A program made the translations under genes and the position numbers. A stretch of 64,000 nt of DNA from Hordeum vulgare subsp. vulgare (taxonomy: Eukaryota; Streptophyta; Magnoliopsida; Poales; Poaceae), in assembly GCF_904849725.1 (NCBI RefSeq), contig NC_058522.1, positions 233,839,084-233,903,083 of the forward strand. Reading direction: 5' to 3'. Below, one piece after another: positions 11,858-22,838 of this stretch. The notes under the pieces were generated by a model that was not told where the DNA came from, did not search any database, and saw nothing but the letters and a program-made list of their open reading frames with translations. Position 1 is the stretch's first letter, and each line of letters starts with the position of its first letter.

Positions 11858-12654
11858 CTTTTCCCTTTTCTATCTATGAAAATTTCTGAAATTTTTAGTG
11901 ACTCTAAGGAAGTGAACAAGGCTCAATAAAACTCATAGCAACTACTCCCACAAGTGCCTAGAGGCCATATTACGCATCAAAACTACTTGGGACCAGCTAA
12001 AATTAGCATGCAAAGCTCAAGAACATGGTCACCAGGGCAGCAAAAATACGCGAAGTATAAGGCACTAGAGCAAAAACTAATTGGACAATTGGAGGAGTCA
12101 CTTACCAAGGAGCAATTTCCCCAAAACAGTTCGGAGAATCGTGCTTTGAGCAAGGAGATCGAAAATCCCAGCAAGAAGAGCAAGAACACGGGTTGAGCTG
12201 CGAAACGATTTTTTTCTGGAGGTTGGAGAAGCAGATGGGAGCTAGAATGAGTGGAGGGGGTGCACGTGGGCCCCACAAGCCTGGTAGGCACGGCCAGGGG
12301 GTGGACGTGCCTCTAGGGCTTGTGGCCCACTAGTGCAGCCCCCAGACTAGCTCTTTGTTTTAGTATTTTTCAAAAATTCCAGAAAAAATCATACTTGATT
12401 TTCACGACGTTCGGAGAACTTTTATTTTCGGGGTACTTTTCCACGGGACGCTAAAACAGAAAACAGGGAAAAGTAAACTAAATCTATCATTTTGCTTCTA
12501 AGCCACCGAAGGTGAAAGCTTGGAACATAGGTTTGTGACTCCTCGATTCATCCATCTCATGGTCATCGAAAGAAATCCGTCAATGAGGTTGATCAAGTCT
12601 CCTTGACAAACTTTTTCGAATCGCAAAAGAGAACGGAGAATTTTCGAATAGTCA
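11858..12654 (-). other. Spacer between gag-protease and the Athila-type ORF; RT and integrase absent
   Basis: About 800 bp where an autonomous Athila element would carry RT, RNase H and integrase over about 3 kb. No YxDD-type motif, HHCC motif or DDE core is visible in the conceptual translations. Confidence 0.75.
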
Positions 12655-15279
12655 CTAGGTTACCTCAGTGAGGATATGAATCTCTCCAACAAGCAAATCA
12701 TACTTCATCTTGGCAGTAGGTATTGGGCATTCAAAGCTCCCAATAAGAATCGATGAAGTCTTTTCGATAGCATTGATGCAATGTACTCGATATTGTTTCT
12801 TTGGAAAGTGCACCGTATGCTCATTACCGTTGACATGGAACGTGACATTGCCTTTGTTGCAATCTATAACAGCCCCTGCAGTGTTTAAAAAGGGTCTCCC
12901 GAGGATGACCGCCATGGCATCGTCCTCGGGAATATCCAGAATAACAGTCTGTTAAGATAGTGACGTTTGCAACCACAACAGACACATCCTCGCAAATGCC
13001 GATAGGGAAAGGAGTTGATTTGTCGGCCATTTGCAGAGAGATTTCAGTGGGTGTCAACTTATCCAGTTCAAGTCTATGATAATGAGAAAGAGGCATAACA
13101 CTAACACCGGCTCCAAGGTCGCATAAAGCAGTTCTAACATAGTTGCCTTTAATGGAGCAAGGCATAGTGGGCACACCGGGATCACCTAGTTTCTTAGGAG
13201 TTCCACCCTTGAAGGTATAATTAGCAAGCATGGTGGAAATCTCAACCTCAGGTATCCTCCTCTTATTAGTCACAATATCCTTCATGTACTTAGCATATGG
13301 AGACATTTTGAGCATATTTGTCAAACGCATTTGCAGAAAGACACGTCTGATCATTTCAACAAATCGCTCAAAATCCTCATCATCCTTTTTCTTGGATGGT
13401 TTGGGAGGAAAGGGCATGGGTTTCTGAACCCATGGTTCCCTTTCTTTACCATGCTTCCTAGCAGCGAAGTCATTCTTATCGTATCTTCTATTCTTAGGCT
13501 GTGGGCTATCAAGATCAACAGGTTCAATCTCCACATCCTTATCATTGCTGGGTTGAGCATCATCATGAACATCACTATCGATATTATCATTTGGCTCAAG
13601 TTCATCACCAAATTGTGTTTCGGCATCAGAGACAGAGACATCGTTTGGATTCTCAGGTGTAACAGGGTTGCTAGCGTGCAAGTTCCTATCATCTTTCTTC
13701 TTCTTTCTAGGATGACTAGGTGCATCAGTGCTAACTCCTTGAGAATCTTGTTCAATTCTTTTTGGATGACCCTCAGGATACAAAGGTTCCTGGTTCATTC
13801 TACCGCCTCTAGTGACGACTCTGACAGAATTGTCATTCAACTCATTGATCAAGTCATTCTGAGCTTTAAGTACTTGTTCTACCTGAGTAGTAACCATAGA
13901 GGCATGTTTACTCAAGAGCTTAAGATCATTGACATTTCTGTCCACACAAGCACTTAAATGACTAAGCATACGAGTATTCTGTTCCAATTGTCTGCTAACA
14001 TAATCGTTGAAACTCTGTTGTTTGGCAACAAAGTTATTAAATTCATCCAGGCATAAGCTAGCAGGTTTATCAAAATGAATATCACTCTCATTGAATCTAC
14101 GCAGAGAATTTACTTCTACTACCTGTATCGGGTTATCGAGACCATGGATCTCTTCGATAGGTGGTAGATTTTTGATATCTTCAGATTTAATGCCTTTCTC
14201 TTTCATAGATTTCTTAGCTTCTTGCATATCTTCAGGACTGAGGAATAGAATACCTATTTTCTTCGGAGTTGGCTTAGGAGGTGGTTCGGGAATAGTCCAA
14301 GCATTCTCATTGCACAAGATCTTATTCAATAGAATCTCAGCTTGTTCTACGGTTCGTTCCCTAAAAACACAACCAACACAACTATCTAGGTGGTCTTTGG
14401 AAGCATCGGTAAGTCCATTATAGAAGATATTAAGTATTTCATTCTTCTCAAGAGGGTGATGAGGCAAAGCATTGAATAGCTGGACGAGCCTCCCCCATGC
14501 TTGTGGGAGACTCTCTTGTTCAACTTCCGCAAAGTTGTATATTTCCTGCAAGGCAGCTTGCTTCTTATGGGCAGGGAAATATTTCTCAAAGAAGTAGTAA
14601 ACCATATCCTGGGGGCTACGCACACAACCAGGAGCAAGAGAAGTGAACCATGTCTTAGCATCATCCTTTAGCGAGAAAGGAAACAACTTGAGGATATAGT
14701 AGTGGCGGATCTTTCCTCACTAGTGAATAGGGTGGCTATATCATGCAGTTTGGTAAGATGGTCTGCAACCGTTTCAGACTTATAACCGTGAAAGGGATCA
14801 GATTTGACTAGAGTGATTAACTCAGGGTCGACAGAGAATTCATAATCCTTATCGGTCACAAAGATAGGCGAAGTAGCAAACTTCGGGTCGTATTTCATCC
14901 TAGCGTTCAGAGATTTATCTTTCCACTTGCGCAGTAAATTCTCAACATCATAGCTATCCTTACACGCAAGAAAATCCTTATCTATCTCTCCCTCCATAAC
15001 ATAATGCTCAGGCATATCAGTCTATTCAGGCATAATAGCAGGTTCTACTTCAATAGTATTAGCAGTTTCAGAAGTATCATCACATCTAGCAGCAACTCTA
15101 GCAATTTGTGCATCAAGGAATGCACCTAGTGGCAGAGCAGTATCAAGCATAGCATCATCAGGCAAAGCAGTATCAAGCATAGCATCATCATAAGCATCAT
15201 GGGCAGCAGAAGTAGCATCATGGAGCACAGGCGACATATCAAGATTTCTAGGAGGAGGTGGTGTCGCAAACTTACTCAT
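12655..15279 (-). pseudogene. gag: gag-protease of the Athila-lineage Gypsy element, stop and frameshifts
   Basis: Starts at 15279 (MSKFATPPPPRNLDM). An in-frame stop lies at about 15022-15024 and a frameshift near 14690; the capsid region follows (MFPFSLKDDAKTWFTSL). A long charged linker continues to the protease, whose catalytic motif reads DLGAGVSVMP (near 13100-13130), where relatives have D-S/L-GA-S. A second frameshift near 12945 separates it from the ILGRPFL flap-type motif (about 12895) and the end at 12655. The normal role is to form the particle and cleave Gag. As written the copy cannot produce an intact precursor. Confidence 0.87.
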
Positions 15280-15428
15280 AACTTAAGGTGAATCAAGTGC
15301 AGAGCTAGATGGCAGTTCCTTACCTGTCCTCGTAGTTGAGGGCAAGACTTTAGTTCTTGGATCTCTCAGATTCTTCATAGTGACCAGCAGACGTAAATCC
15401 CAAGTGACTCAGAGAATATAGCCGCGCT

Positions 15429-15446
15429 TCCCCGACAACGGCACTA
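15429..15446 (-). other. Primer-binding site (tRNA-Asp type) of the Gypsy element
   Basis: The minus strand reads AGTGCCGTTGTCGGGGA, 11 bases inside the 5' LTR. It matches the TGGCGCCGTTGTCGGGG site used by Athila/Sabrina elements with small changes. Confidence 0.8.
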
Positions 15447-15457
15447 GAAAATAGTCT

Positions 15458-16901
15458 TGATAACCCACAAGTATAGGGGATCGCAACAGTTTTCGAGGGT
15501 AGAGTATTCAACCCAAATTTATTGATTCGATTCAAGGGGAAGCCAAAGAATATTCTCAAGTATTAGCAGTTGAGTTGTCAATTCAACCACACCTGAAAGA
15601 TTTAGTATCTGCAGCGAAGTATCAGTAGCAAAGTAGGGTGATAGCAGCAATAGCAACAGTAACCAGTAGCAGCAGAGTAACATCAGTAGCAGCAAACTAA
15701 CATCAGTAGCAACAGAGTAATAGTAGCAGCAGTGACAGCTGTAACGGCAAAGTAACATAGCAAGGACCAGTAGGAAAAGACTCGTAGGCATTGGATCGGT
15801 GATGGATGATTATGCCGGATGCTATTCATGATGTAACAATTATAACACGGAGAGATATGTAACTAGCTCCAGTTCGTCAATCTAATGTAGGCATGTATTC
15901 CGTATGTAGTCATACATGCTTAGGGAAAAGAACTTGCATGACATCTATTGTCCATCCCTCCCATGGCAGAGGGGTCCTAATGAAAACTACGGGATATTAA
16001 GGTTCTCCTTTTAATAAAGAACCGGACCAACGCATTAACACTTGGTGAATACATGAACTCCTCATACTATGGTCATCTTCGGGAGTGGTTCCGGCTATTG
16101 TCACTCCGGGGTTGCCGGGTCATAACACATAGTAGGTGACTACAACTTGCAAGATAGGATCAAGAACACACATATATTGGCGACAACATAATAGGTTCAG
16201 ATCTGAAATCATGGCACTCAGGCCCTAGTGACAAGCATTAAGCATGGAAAAGTAGTAGCAACATCAATCTCAGAACATAGTGGATACTAGGGATCAATCC
16301 CCATCAAAACTAACTCGATTACATGATAGATCTCATCCAACCCATCACCGTCCAGCAAGCCTACGATGAGATTACTCACGAACGGTGAAGAGCATCATGG
16401 AATTGGCGATGAAGGAAGGTTGACGATGATGATGGCGACGATTTCCCCTCTCCGGAGCCCAAAACAGACTCCAGATCTGCCCTCCAGATGAAGAACAAGA
16501 GGTGGCGGCACCTCCATATCGTAAAACGCGATGAACTCTTGTCCTTGATTTTTTTTCTGGGCGAGACAGACTAAATAGAGCTGGATTTGTCGGCGGTGGA
16601 GCGTTGTGGGCCCCACAAGCCTGCCAGGCGCGGCCAGGGGGGCGGGGGGCGTGGTGGGCTTGTGGGATCACGGATCCACTTCCTCCGCTGATTCTTGCGC
16701 CAGTATTTCATAAATTCCACAAAAAATCTCCGTAAATTTTCAGGTCATTCCGAGAACTTTTATTTCTGCGCAAAAAACAACACCATGGCAATTCTGCTGA
16801 AAACAACGTTAGTCCGGGTTAGTTCCATTCAAATCATGCAAATTAGAGTGCAAAACAAGGGAAAAAGAGTTCGGAAAAGTAGATACGATGGAGACGTATC
16901 A
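15458..16901 (-). repeat. 5' LTR of the Athila-lineage Gypsy element
   Basis: 1444 bp, same termini as the LTR at 7386-8831. Roughly 64 substitutions between the two by eye (about 4.5%). A TATA-like CTCTATTTAG is at 16571-16580 on the minus strand. Confidence 0.93.
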
Positions 16902-16906
16902 GTCTC

Positions 16907-19506
16907 CAGCAAATTCTTCAGATGATGATTTTCATAGGGAGATCCGACCTGCAGAAGTGGTTAGTTTGATTTCTTCACCACCCACATTTGAAGGGGTGGT
17001 AAAGAGTTCAACATCCCGCGAGCACCATAAGAGAATGGAGGTAATGATGCTAATGCACTTCTTTTCATGGTAGGGGGATTAGTGTACTCATATGAATATG
17101 CAGAAAAATTCTTTGAGGACTTATGCACATAATGATTTAAGGAATAGTGTGCATATTCTGGCCCCTTGTAGTTTCCCTGCATTTCAGAAGCATTAGTGCG
17201 AGTACGAGCATAATTTTGACCATTTGAGGAATTTGATCCTCGTGATGACTTAGGTCCGCCTGAGGAATTTGATTTGGGGTTCCTGTTCTTCACGGGTGAC
17301 ATCATGTTGACATTCACTTGAAGACTTTCCAAGCTGCTTTTGGGAACCCAAATATTCCTCAGGGGTGGTCTATTCCTGCAGTTAGTTCCAACATATCGAG
17401 CAAATACTTCACCAGATTGATTTTTGAACAGTTTATTGTTTGAGTCAATTGACTCATCAGAGGAATATGATGTTTCACATGCAAAGCCTGTTAGAGTGGA
17501 TGTATCAACAAGAGGTCCTTTTGCATAAACCCATGAGGTTTTGGGATACTGCTCAGGTGTCCAGTATGATCCATCAACATTCAATTTCCTCTCAAAGGCA
17601 ATTCCTTCTTTCCTCGGATTCCTGTTTAGAATCTACTATTTCAGTACATTACAAAGGGTTTGATGCCCTTTGAGGCTTTTGTATATGCCTGTCACATACA
17701 ATTCCTTCAAACCTGCACTTTCATCAGTAGCATTTGTGGTTTCTTCAAGTGAAGAATTTGATACCACATGAGTATTTGAAGAATTTGTTGCAATAGAAGC
17801 ATTTGATGATTCAGGTCAAGAATTTGCAGTTTCATGTTCGGTGCATTTGAAACAAGGTGGAACAAATTCTTCCTGAGCGGAAATGATCTGTTGAGCGAGT
17901 AATGAATCATTTTCCATTCAAATATCATCATATGACATCCTTAGGTTCTCAAGATCAAGCTTCCTTTGAAGAAATTCATAGGACAACTTCTCATGATCAG
18001 CCAAGAGTGTGATATGACACTCTTGAAGAGTATCAAACCTGGATGGAAGACTTTGTGCATCTTCAATGAGGATTTGAGTCCGATTCATTTCATCATTTAA
18101 TTGGTCATCGCTTTTGTTTAGCAGTTTTTGAAGCATTTCAAGAGAATTTTGTTGTTTAGTGGCAATGTTTAGCAAGTTTAGTGTATCTAGGCTTTTGATA
18201 TTCATGAGGTTCACACTCACTAGAATCAGAGGAGGATGAATGACTTGATACCTTTGAACCTTTTGCCGTGAAGCAATAGGTGGGAGCGAAGTCATCATCA
18301 GAGTCATCAGGATTGTCAATGTTGCCATTTTCTTCAGGGTTGAAGATGGACTTGCTGACGAACGTAGTGGCTAGTGCGAGGCTTGCCACACCAGACTCAG
18401 ATTCTTCTTCAAACCCTTCTTCTTCATCACAATCTTTAGACTCTTCCTTGGGATCAATTTCCTTGCCAATCAGTGCTCGAGCCTTCCTGAAGCTTGTCTT
18501 CTTGCGCGATGAGGACTTTGAAGATGAATACTTTGAGGATTTCTTCTTTTTCTTCGAATCATCAGAACTGTCATCCTTGTACTTCTTCTTTGATTCCTTC
18601 ACCCAGCGAGGACATTCAACAATGTAGTGACCATATTTCTTACACTTGTGATAAGTTCTCTTCTTGTAGTCTTTAGATGAAGATTCTGATTTCCTCATAT
18701 CCCTTCTTGAAGACTTTCCGAATTGGCCACGCCTGGTGAACTTCTGGAATTTTCTCATAAGCATAGCTAGTTCTTGACCAAATTCTTCAGGATCACCAAG
18801 ACTGCTGTCAGACTCTTCTTCATCAGATGATGAAACAACTCTTGCCTTCAATGCACGAGGTCTTGAGTAATTTGGTCCATACAGTTCTCTCTTTTCTTCT
18901 TGTTGGAATTTGTGAGTATTGAGTCTCTCAAGAATATCAGCAGGATCAAGCATCTTGTAGTCTCTCAAGAATATCAACAAGATCAACCAAAGTGTCAAAT
19001 TATGGGTCAAGGGATCGTAGCAGTTTCTTCACCACTTCATGGTCTGTGATGTCTCTAGTTCCTAGAGCTTGCAATTAATTTGAGATGTCAGTGAGGCGAT
19101 CAAAGGTATCTTGGCAGTTTTCATTGTCAAGTCTCTTGAAGCGGTTGAAGAGATTCTGCAGAACATCAATGCGAGAGTCACACTAAGTTGATACTCCTAT
19201 ATTAACTTTGGACATTCTGTCCCAGATTTGCTTCGCAGTGCCCAAAGCACTAACTCTGCCATACCTACCTTTGCTCAGATGCCCACAAATGATATTCTTC
19301 GCTTGTGAGTCCAGCTGTTTGAGTTTCTTCACATCAGCAGGAGAGATTGTTTCAGAAACATAGGGGACACCTGTTTCCACAATGTACGAGAGGTCATTGT
19401 CTATAGCTTGGAGATGCATTTGCATCTTTGTCTTCTAGTAGGGGAAGTCTTTTCCTTCGTAGGTAGAACATCCCGCAGTAACCTTGATCATACCTGCGGT
19501 CAACAT
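16907..19506 (-). pseudogene. gag: gag of Copia A, degenerate, split by the Gypsy insertion
   Basis: The start ATG at 19506 aligns with the gag start of the Maximus-type element (37445). A TAG early in the frame replaces the Trp of the FPFWKNK-type sequence. Recognisable blocks are MQMHLQAIDNDLSYIVE (about 19425), the basic and serine-rich zinc-knuckle region with CKKYGHYIVEC (about 18620; first Cys of the CCHC changed), lysine/serine repeats, and a coiled-coil-like region (about 18000-18130). At least four stops or frameshifts split the frame. The sequence stops at the duplication GTCTC (16902-16906) and resumes at 7385. Confidence 0.88.
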
Positions 19507-19555
19507 AACTAAAACTCCAAGCGGTTAAACCAAAATCACACATAACAAGGGAGTA

Positions 19556-19573
19556 CCTTGCTCCGATACCAAT
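19556..19573 (-). other. Primer-binding site (initiator tRNA-Met type), Copia A
   Basis: The minus strand reads TTGGTATCGGAGCAAGG next to the LTR end. It is the usual TGGTATCAGAGC site with one A-to-G change. Confidence 0.82.
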
Positions 19574-20396
19574 TTAAAGTGCGTTAAGTCGACTAGAGGG
19601 GGGTGAATAGGCGATTTTTAATATTTGATCACTGAGGAAATTCCTTTTGAGGAAATTCCTCAGCCATGAAAATGTGCAGCATAAAGTTGTTGAACAGAAA
19701 TGTAAAACAGGCTACAACAAAGTCCTTAGATTGAGGATTTCAATTCAGTTTGCACAGGATACAAGTAAAGAGAATGCAGGTGATCAAAAACTGAAGTGAA
19801 GAATGTGAGGTGATGAAATTGATGAAAGTCCTCAGCCAAATTCTTCAAACAGTAAAGGTGAAAGTCTTCAACATACAATTGATGAAATAAAAAGAGTTGA
19901 GGAAATAGAACCAAGAGCTTGACGAAGAAAGTGGTTGATGACCCAGTTCCAACTGCGGTGTCAGTTGTACGTCTGGTTTGGAGCGGCTAGGTATTGAAAC
20001 CTAAGGACACACAGTGCCTACCGTATTCTCCTTGAGCTATGGACACACAGTCCTCGCCCAACAGTCGTGGTAAGTCTTCAGGGCAGACTTCCAAACCCTC
20101 ACAAACTTGGTCACTCGGCGATCCACAATCGATTGCTGGATGCTCTAGACCATCATGCCTAGTCGTCTGGAGGATGCACAGTCCTCAAAGGTAATAGGCC
20201 TCGGTTCCACACAGGAACAAATTCTTCAGTGATGCTCAGCCACTTGGGTTTTGGGTTTGGTTTGGATGTTTTGGGGTTTTTCCTCACTTGATGAATTTCA
20301 CTCACAGACCTAGAGGAATTGGGTTGCTCAAATAGACAAGTGTCAGTTTTTCACGGAGCAGCCAACCAACTAATGGTTGTGGGGGGGGGGGGGTGG

Positions 20397-20406
20397 CTAT
20401 TTATAG
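20397..20406 (-). promoter_or_regulatory. TATA box in the Copia A LTR
   Basis: The minus strand reads CTATAAATAG. It is preserved at the same place in both LTRs of the Maximus-type element (25340-25349 and 38347-38356), which supports a functional origin. A G homopolymer of about 12 on the plus strand lies just upstream in promoter terms. Confidence 0.7.
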
Positions 20407-20810
20407 CCAAGGAGCATCCCGACATGATAAGACATAAATGCCCTCAATAATGTGACCGTTGAGTGGATAAGGTTTAGGACGGGTGGCGCGCACTGCGGCA
20501 ACGGTCAGAACTTTCAACTGTGAAAGTCCTCATGTCTCAAATTCCTCACTGGAGGATTTGATAGGTGTAGGTTGAGTTGAGCATCATGAGGAAATTCATT
20601 CCTTAGTATTACCTCGACCCCCTTCAACAGTATGGTGTTCCTATGACTCAATAAAGAATAAAATTAAACACAAAGAGTAAATCTTCAGGCTTGAAAGTCT
20701 TCACAACATTTTCCTCAAGGAGCACCGAATTCCTCAACTTTAGTTTCTTTGTGAGGAATATCATTTTCATCGCAATCTTGTTGCGATCAAAGGCTTCAAG
20801 TAATGATGTC

Positions 20811-20987
20811 AGTCTTCAACCAAAGTCATATTATTCAAGACCAAGGTATTCAAGATATGACCAAAGTCTTCAACCGAAGTCAAATTCTTCAAGATCAAAG
20901 TCTTCAAGACCCGACCAAAGTCTTCAACTTAAGTCAAATTCTTCACGACCAAAGTCTTCAAGATTTGACCAAAGTCATCACCCGAGG
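20811..20987. repeat. Tandem repeat, 54-bp unit, three full copies and a partial fourth, in the Copia A LTR
   Basis: Units at 20811-20864, 20865-20918 and 20919-20972 each start AGTCTTCAAC and end GACCAA, with a partial unit following. Each unit holds two AAGTCTTCAA-type half repeats. The equivalent place in the 37513-38927 LTR has no such array. Confidence 0.88.
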
Positions 20988-21234
20988 ACATACATTTTTA
21001 GGGGTCGATATTCATCGAATAACTCAAACTCCATAGCGACTTATAGAGCCTATGTACATTCACAAACATTGCTAGTCTCTTAACCTATAAGTCTTCAACC
21101 CACCAAAATCACTAAGGGCACTAGATGCACTTACAGTAAGAGAAAAGTCCTTAATCAGTCTAGGATATTTGTAAACCCGCTAAATAGAAGGAAAGCACTT
21201 TGAGCTCTTTCTAGGTGTGTGGGTGTTAATTGCA

Positions 21235-21675
21235 TGACATTGCACATAGGGTTCAAGTGGGGCAAGCTAAAGCGTCATACGAGTAGCTTTAATGTCTTTA
21301 CTCAAGCCAGCTAACAAGATAGCGAGACTTAACTTCACATTTTCCATGTGGGATGAAGCAACATTGGAAAATGCTAGGCCTAGCTTCATTGACATGAGCA
21401 AGATTGTACACATAGATGAGAAGTGGTTTGATATGACTAAAAAGAAATGCACTTATTATCTCCATCCTGAAAAAGAAGACCTCTTGTGCACTATTTAGAA
21501 TAAGAACACTATATGGAAGGTCATGTTCCTAACAATAGTGCCCAGACCGTATGATGAAGATGGTTTTATAACATATGGTGGTAAAAATAGAATTTGGGCC
21601 TTCGTGAAAGAAACTCCACATGCTTGAAGAAGTCAATAAGGGAAAGGTGGGCTTTGGAACTCAAGTCAGTTACTC
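21235..21675 (+). pseudogene. Tc1/mariner (plant MLE) transposase fragment
   Basis: A short open frame from 21292 reads into LENARPSFIDMSKIVHIDEKWF, typical of plant mariner-like transposases. The Asp of HIDEKWF is the first catalytic Asp of the DD39D triad. After a stop (about 21496) the frame continues with NKNTIWKVMFL and GGKNRIWAFVKE, then ERWALELKSVT after a frameshift. Upstream, KWGKLKRHTSS (about 21255) looks like the end of the DNA-binding domain. The second and third Asp are absent because the fragment is cut at about 21675. Terminal repeats were not found. The normal role is cut-and-paste transposition; this is a dead internal fragment. Confidence 0.82.
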
Positions 21676-21850
21676 ATACATCTCAAACGTATCTATAATT
21701 TTTTATCATTTCATACTATTACAATATCACTTTTGAATACTTCTATATTATTCTTTTGGACTAACCTATTAATTCAGTGCCCAATGCAACTTCATGTATT
21801 TATATCTCAAAGAATGAACGTACATACCAGTAATGCAATGAGGAATATAA
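21676..21850 (+). repeat. Fragment of a Sabrina-like Gypsy LTR start
   Basis: The sequence from CATACATCTCAAACGTATC through TTTGGACTAACCTATTAA resembles the beginning of the Triticeae LTRs that start TGATACGTCTC. It is joined directly to the mariner fragment and has no matching end. Recognised from memory, so moderate confidence. Confidence 0.5.
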
Positions 21851-22029
21851 TGACCTATTGCACGAATGTCATGGTTCAGACCACGAGAAATATATATTCT
21901 TTTTATCATCCTCGGATTCTTCTATGTTACAGTGATGCATATAATATTTTAGCTCTCTCTAGTAAGTATTAAGAGTGTGACTTCCTTGTTTTAGTTCTTG
22001 CAATTTGTGAAGCAATTCACTACGGTAGT
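21851..22029. other. Unassigned AT-rich sequence
   Basis: No domain, repeat terminus or coding bias that I can recognise. Confidence 0.5.
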
Positions 22030-22337
22030 AATAAGGAACAAATTGATGTCTCATTACACCTTTCAAATCTTTCCAAGTTCATAAAAGTCCTACTCAAGTT
22101 CATAAAACCAACACATTCTTGAGTAATAATTCTTACTTTCTCAAGTTCATAAAAGTCATGGCTAGTAAAAAGTTGTTTTACCTTAGACTCCCAATCAATA
22201 TAAATATCATGATTATATCTACCCACAAAAGGCGGCAGAGTGATAACCTGACCATATGCTTGTTTGTGTGGTCGCACCTCTCTTGATGTTGAAGATGTGC
22301 TCATCGTCGAAGAATCTCTAACTACGAAACCTGCCAT
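22030..22337 (-). pseudogene. gag: Gypsy gag N-terminal fragment
   Basis: The minus-strand frame from 22337 begins MAGFVVRDSSTMSTSS and contains LPPFVGRYNHDIYIDWESKV, close to the conserved start of many plant Gypsy gag domains (pattern PxFxGxYDxxxYLDWE). The similarity ends near VRIITQE. What follows looks like a duplicated or scrambled piece, since AAGTTCATAAAAGTC-like sequence repeats three times between 22077 and 22158. It is the probable remains of the Gypsy element into whose leader Element B inserted. Confidence 0.6.
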
Positions 22338-22838
22338 AATTAGTAGAAAACAAGAAATAGAATTCGAGAATAATTTCCCTATGAACTACTAGGATGTGGT
22401 CTTAAAACACTCATAGTATAGGAAATATCAATATCTTACAAGTTCTTACTATGCAACACGTGGTGACAGTCAACCAATGGTGTCAAATAACTCCAAAAGT
22501 TGAGTCAAACGATTGCCACGTGAACATACATATGCATAACATATAAATATGTGGAGCTTACAAGGCTTAAATATATGATAGCAAAAGTTATCAATAATCA
22601 ATTCAGAGATGCAATATTAAATAATCGCTCAACGATGGCACTGTAATGGTCATAGGCTAGATCGGACTAAAGACGCAAGCCTAGCACACTAATGGGGTAC
22701 AACGTACCACAACTAACACCAATAAAGGATATGAAGTAGTTGTGGACATCAAGATATAAGCAAAGATCACAATGAGATAAAGATAATGATGAGAAACAAC
22801 CACCAAGCAGGATATACCAAAAACTCTATCTCCAACTT
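22338..22838 (-). other. Probable leader of the same older Gypsy element, interrupted by Element B
   Basis: 500 bp of AT-rich sequence lying upstream (minus-strand sense) of the gag fragment, without ORFs of interest. The last five bases, AACTT at 22834-22838, are the target duplication of Element B; the partner is at 58024-58028, so this sequence once continued directly into 58029. Confidence 0.55.

Larger units (their letters stand above)
7386..16901 (-). mobile_element. Athila-lineage Gypsy element (Fatima/Sabrina-like) without RT or integrase, 9.5 kb, TSD GTCTC
   Basis: Two LTRs (7386-8831 and 15458-16901) flank an internal region with an Asp-tRNA-type primer-binding site, gag-protease, a separate Athila-type ORF and a polypurine tract. 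The 5-bp duplication GTCTC is present at 7381-7385 and 16902-16906, so the borders are exact. No RT, RNase H or integrase motif occurs between the protease end (12655) and the next ORF (11857), so the element is structurally non-autonomous and would need proteins from a relative. LTR divergence is about 4.5% by hand count. It sits inside the gag of Copia A. Confidence 0.93.
7174..21135 (-). mobile_element. Copia A: SIRE/Maximus-type Copia element, only 5' LTR and gag in window, split by two later insertions
   Basis: Read on the minus strand: 5' LTR (21135-19574), primer-binding site, gag (19506-16907), a 9.5 kb Gypsy insertion, then 212 bp more gag/protease-start sequence (7385-7174), where the Angela-like element interrupts it. 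The 212-bp piece and the gag line up with the intact Maximus-type relative at 34.6-37.5 kb: the sequence before 7385 joins that after 16906 exactly as 34640-34870 reads without interruption. The pol, env-like gene and 3' LTR, if present, lie left of the window. The 5-bp right flank is GTAAG; its partner is not visible. Confidence 0.9.
19574..21135 (-). repeat. 5' LTR of Copia A (1562 bp)
   Basis: Homologous along its length to the LTRs at 24504-25919 and 37513-38927. On the plus strand it starts TTAAAGTGCG, where the relatives have TGAAAGTGCG, so the terminal CA of the minus-strand LTR is mutated. It ends TGCACTTACA. It is about 147 bp longer than its relatives, largely because of a 54-bp tandem repeat at 20811-20972. 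Confidence 0.92.

Noticed and set aside
20811..20987. CRISPR-like array
   Set aside because: Units are contiguous and degenerate with no unique spacers, in a plant LTR. It is a minisatellite.
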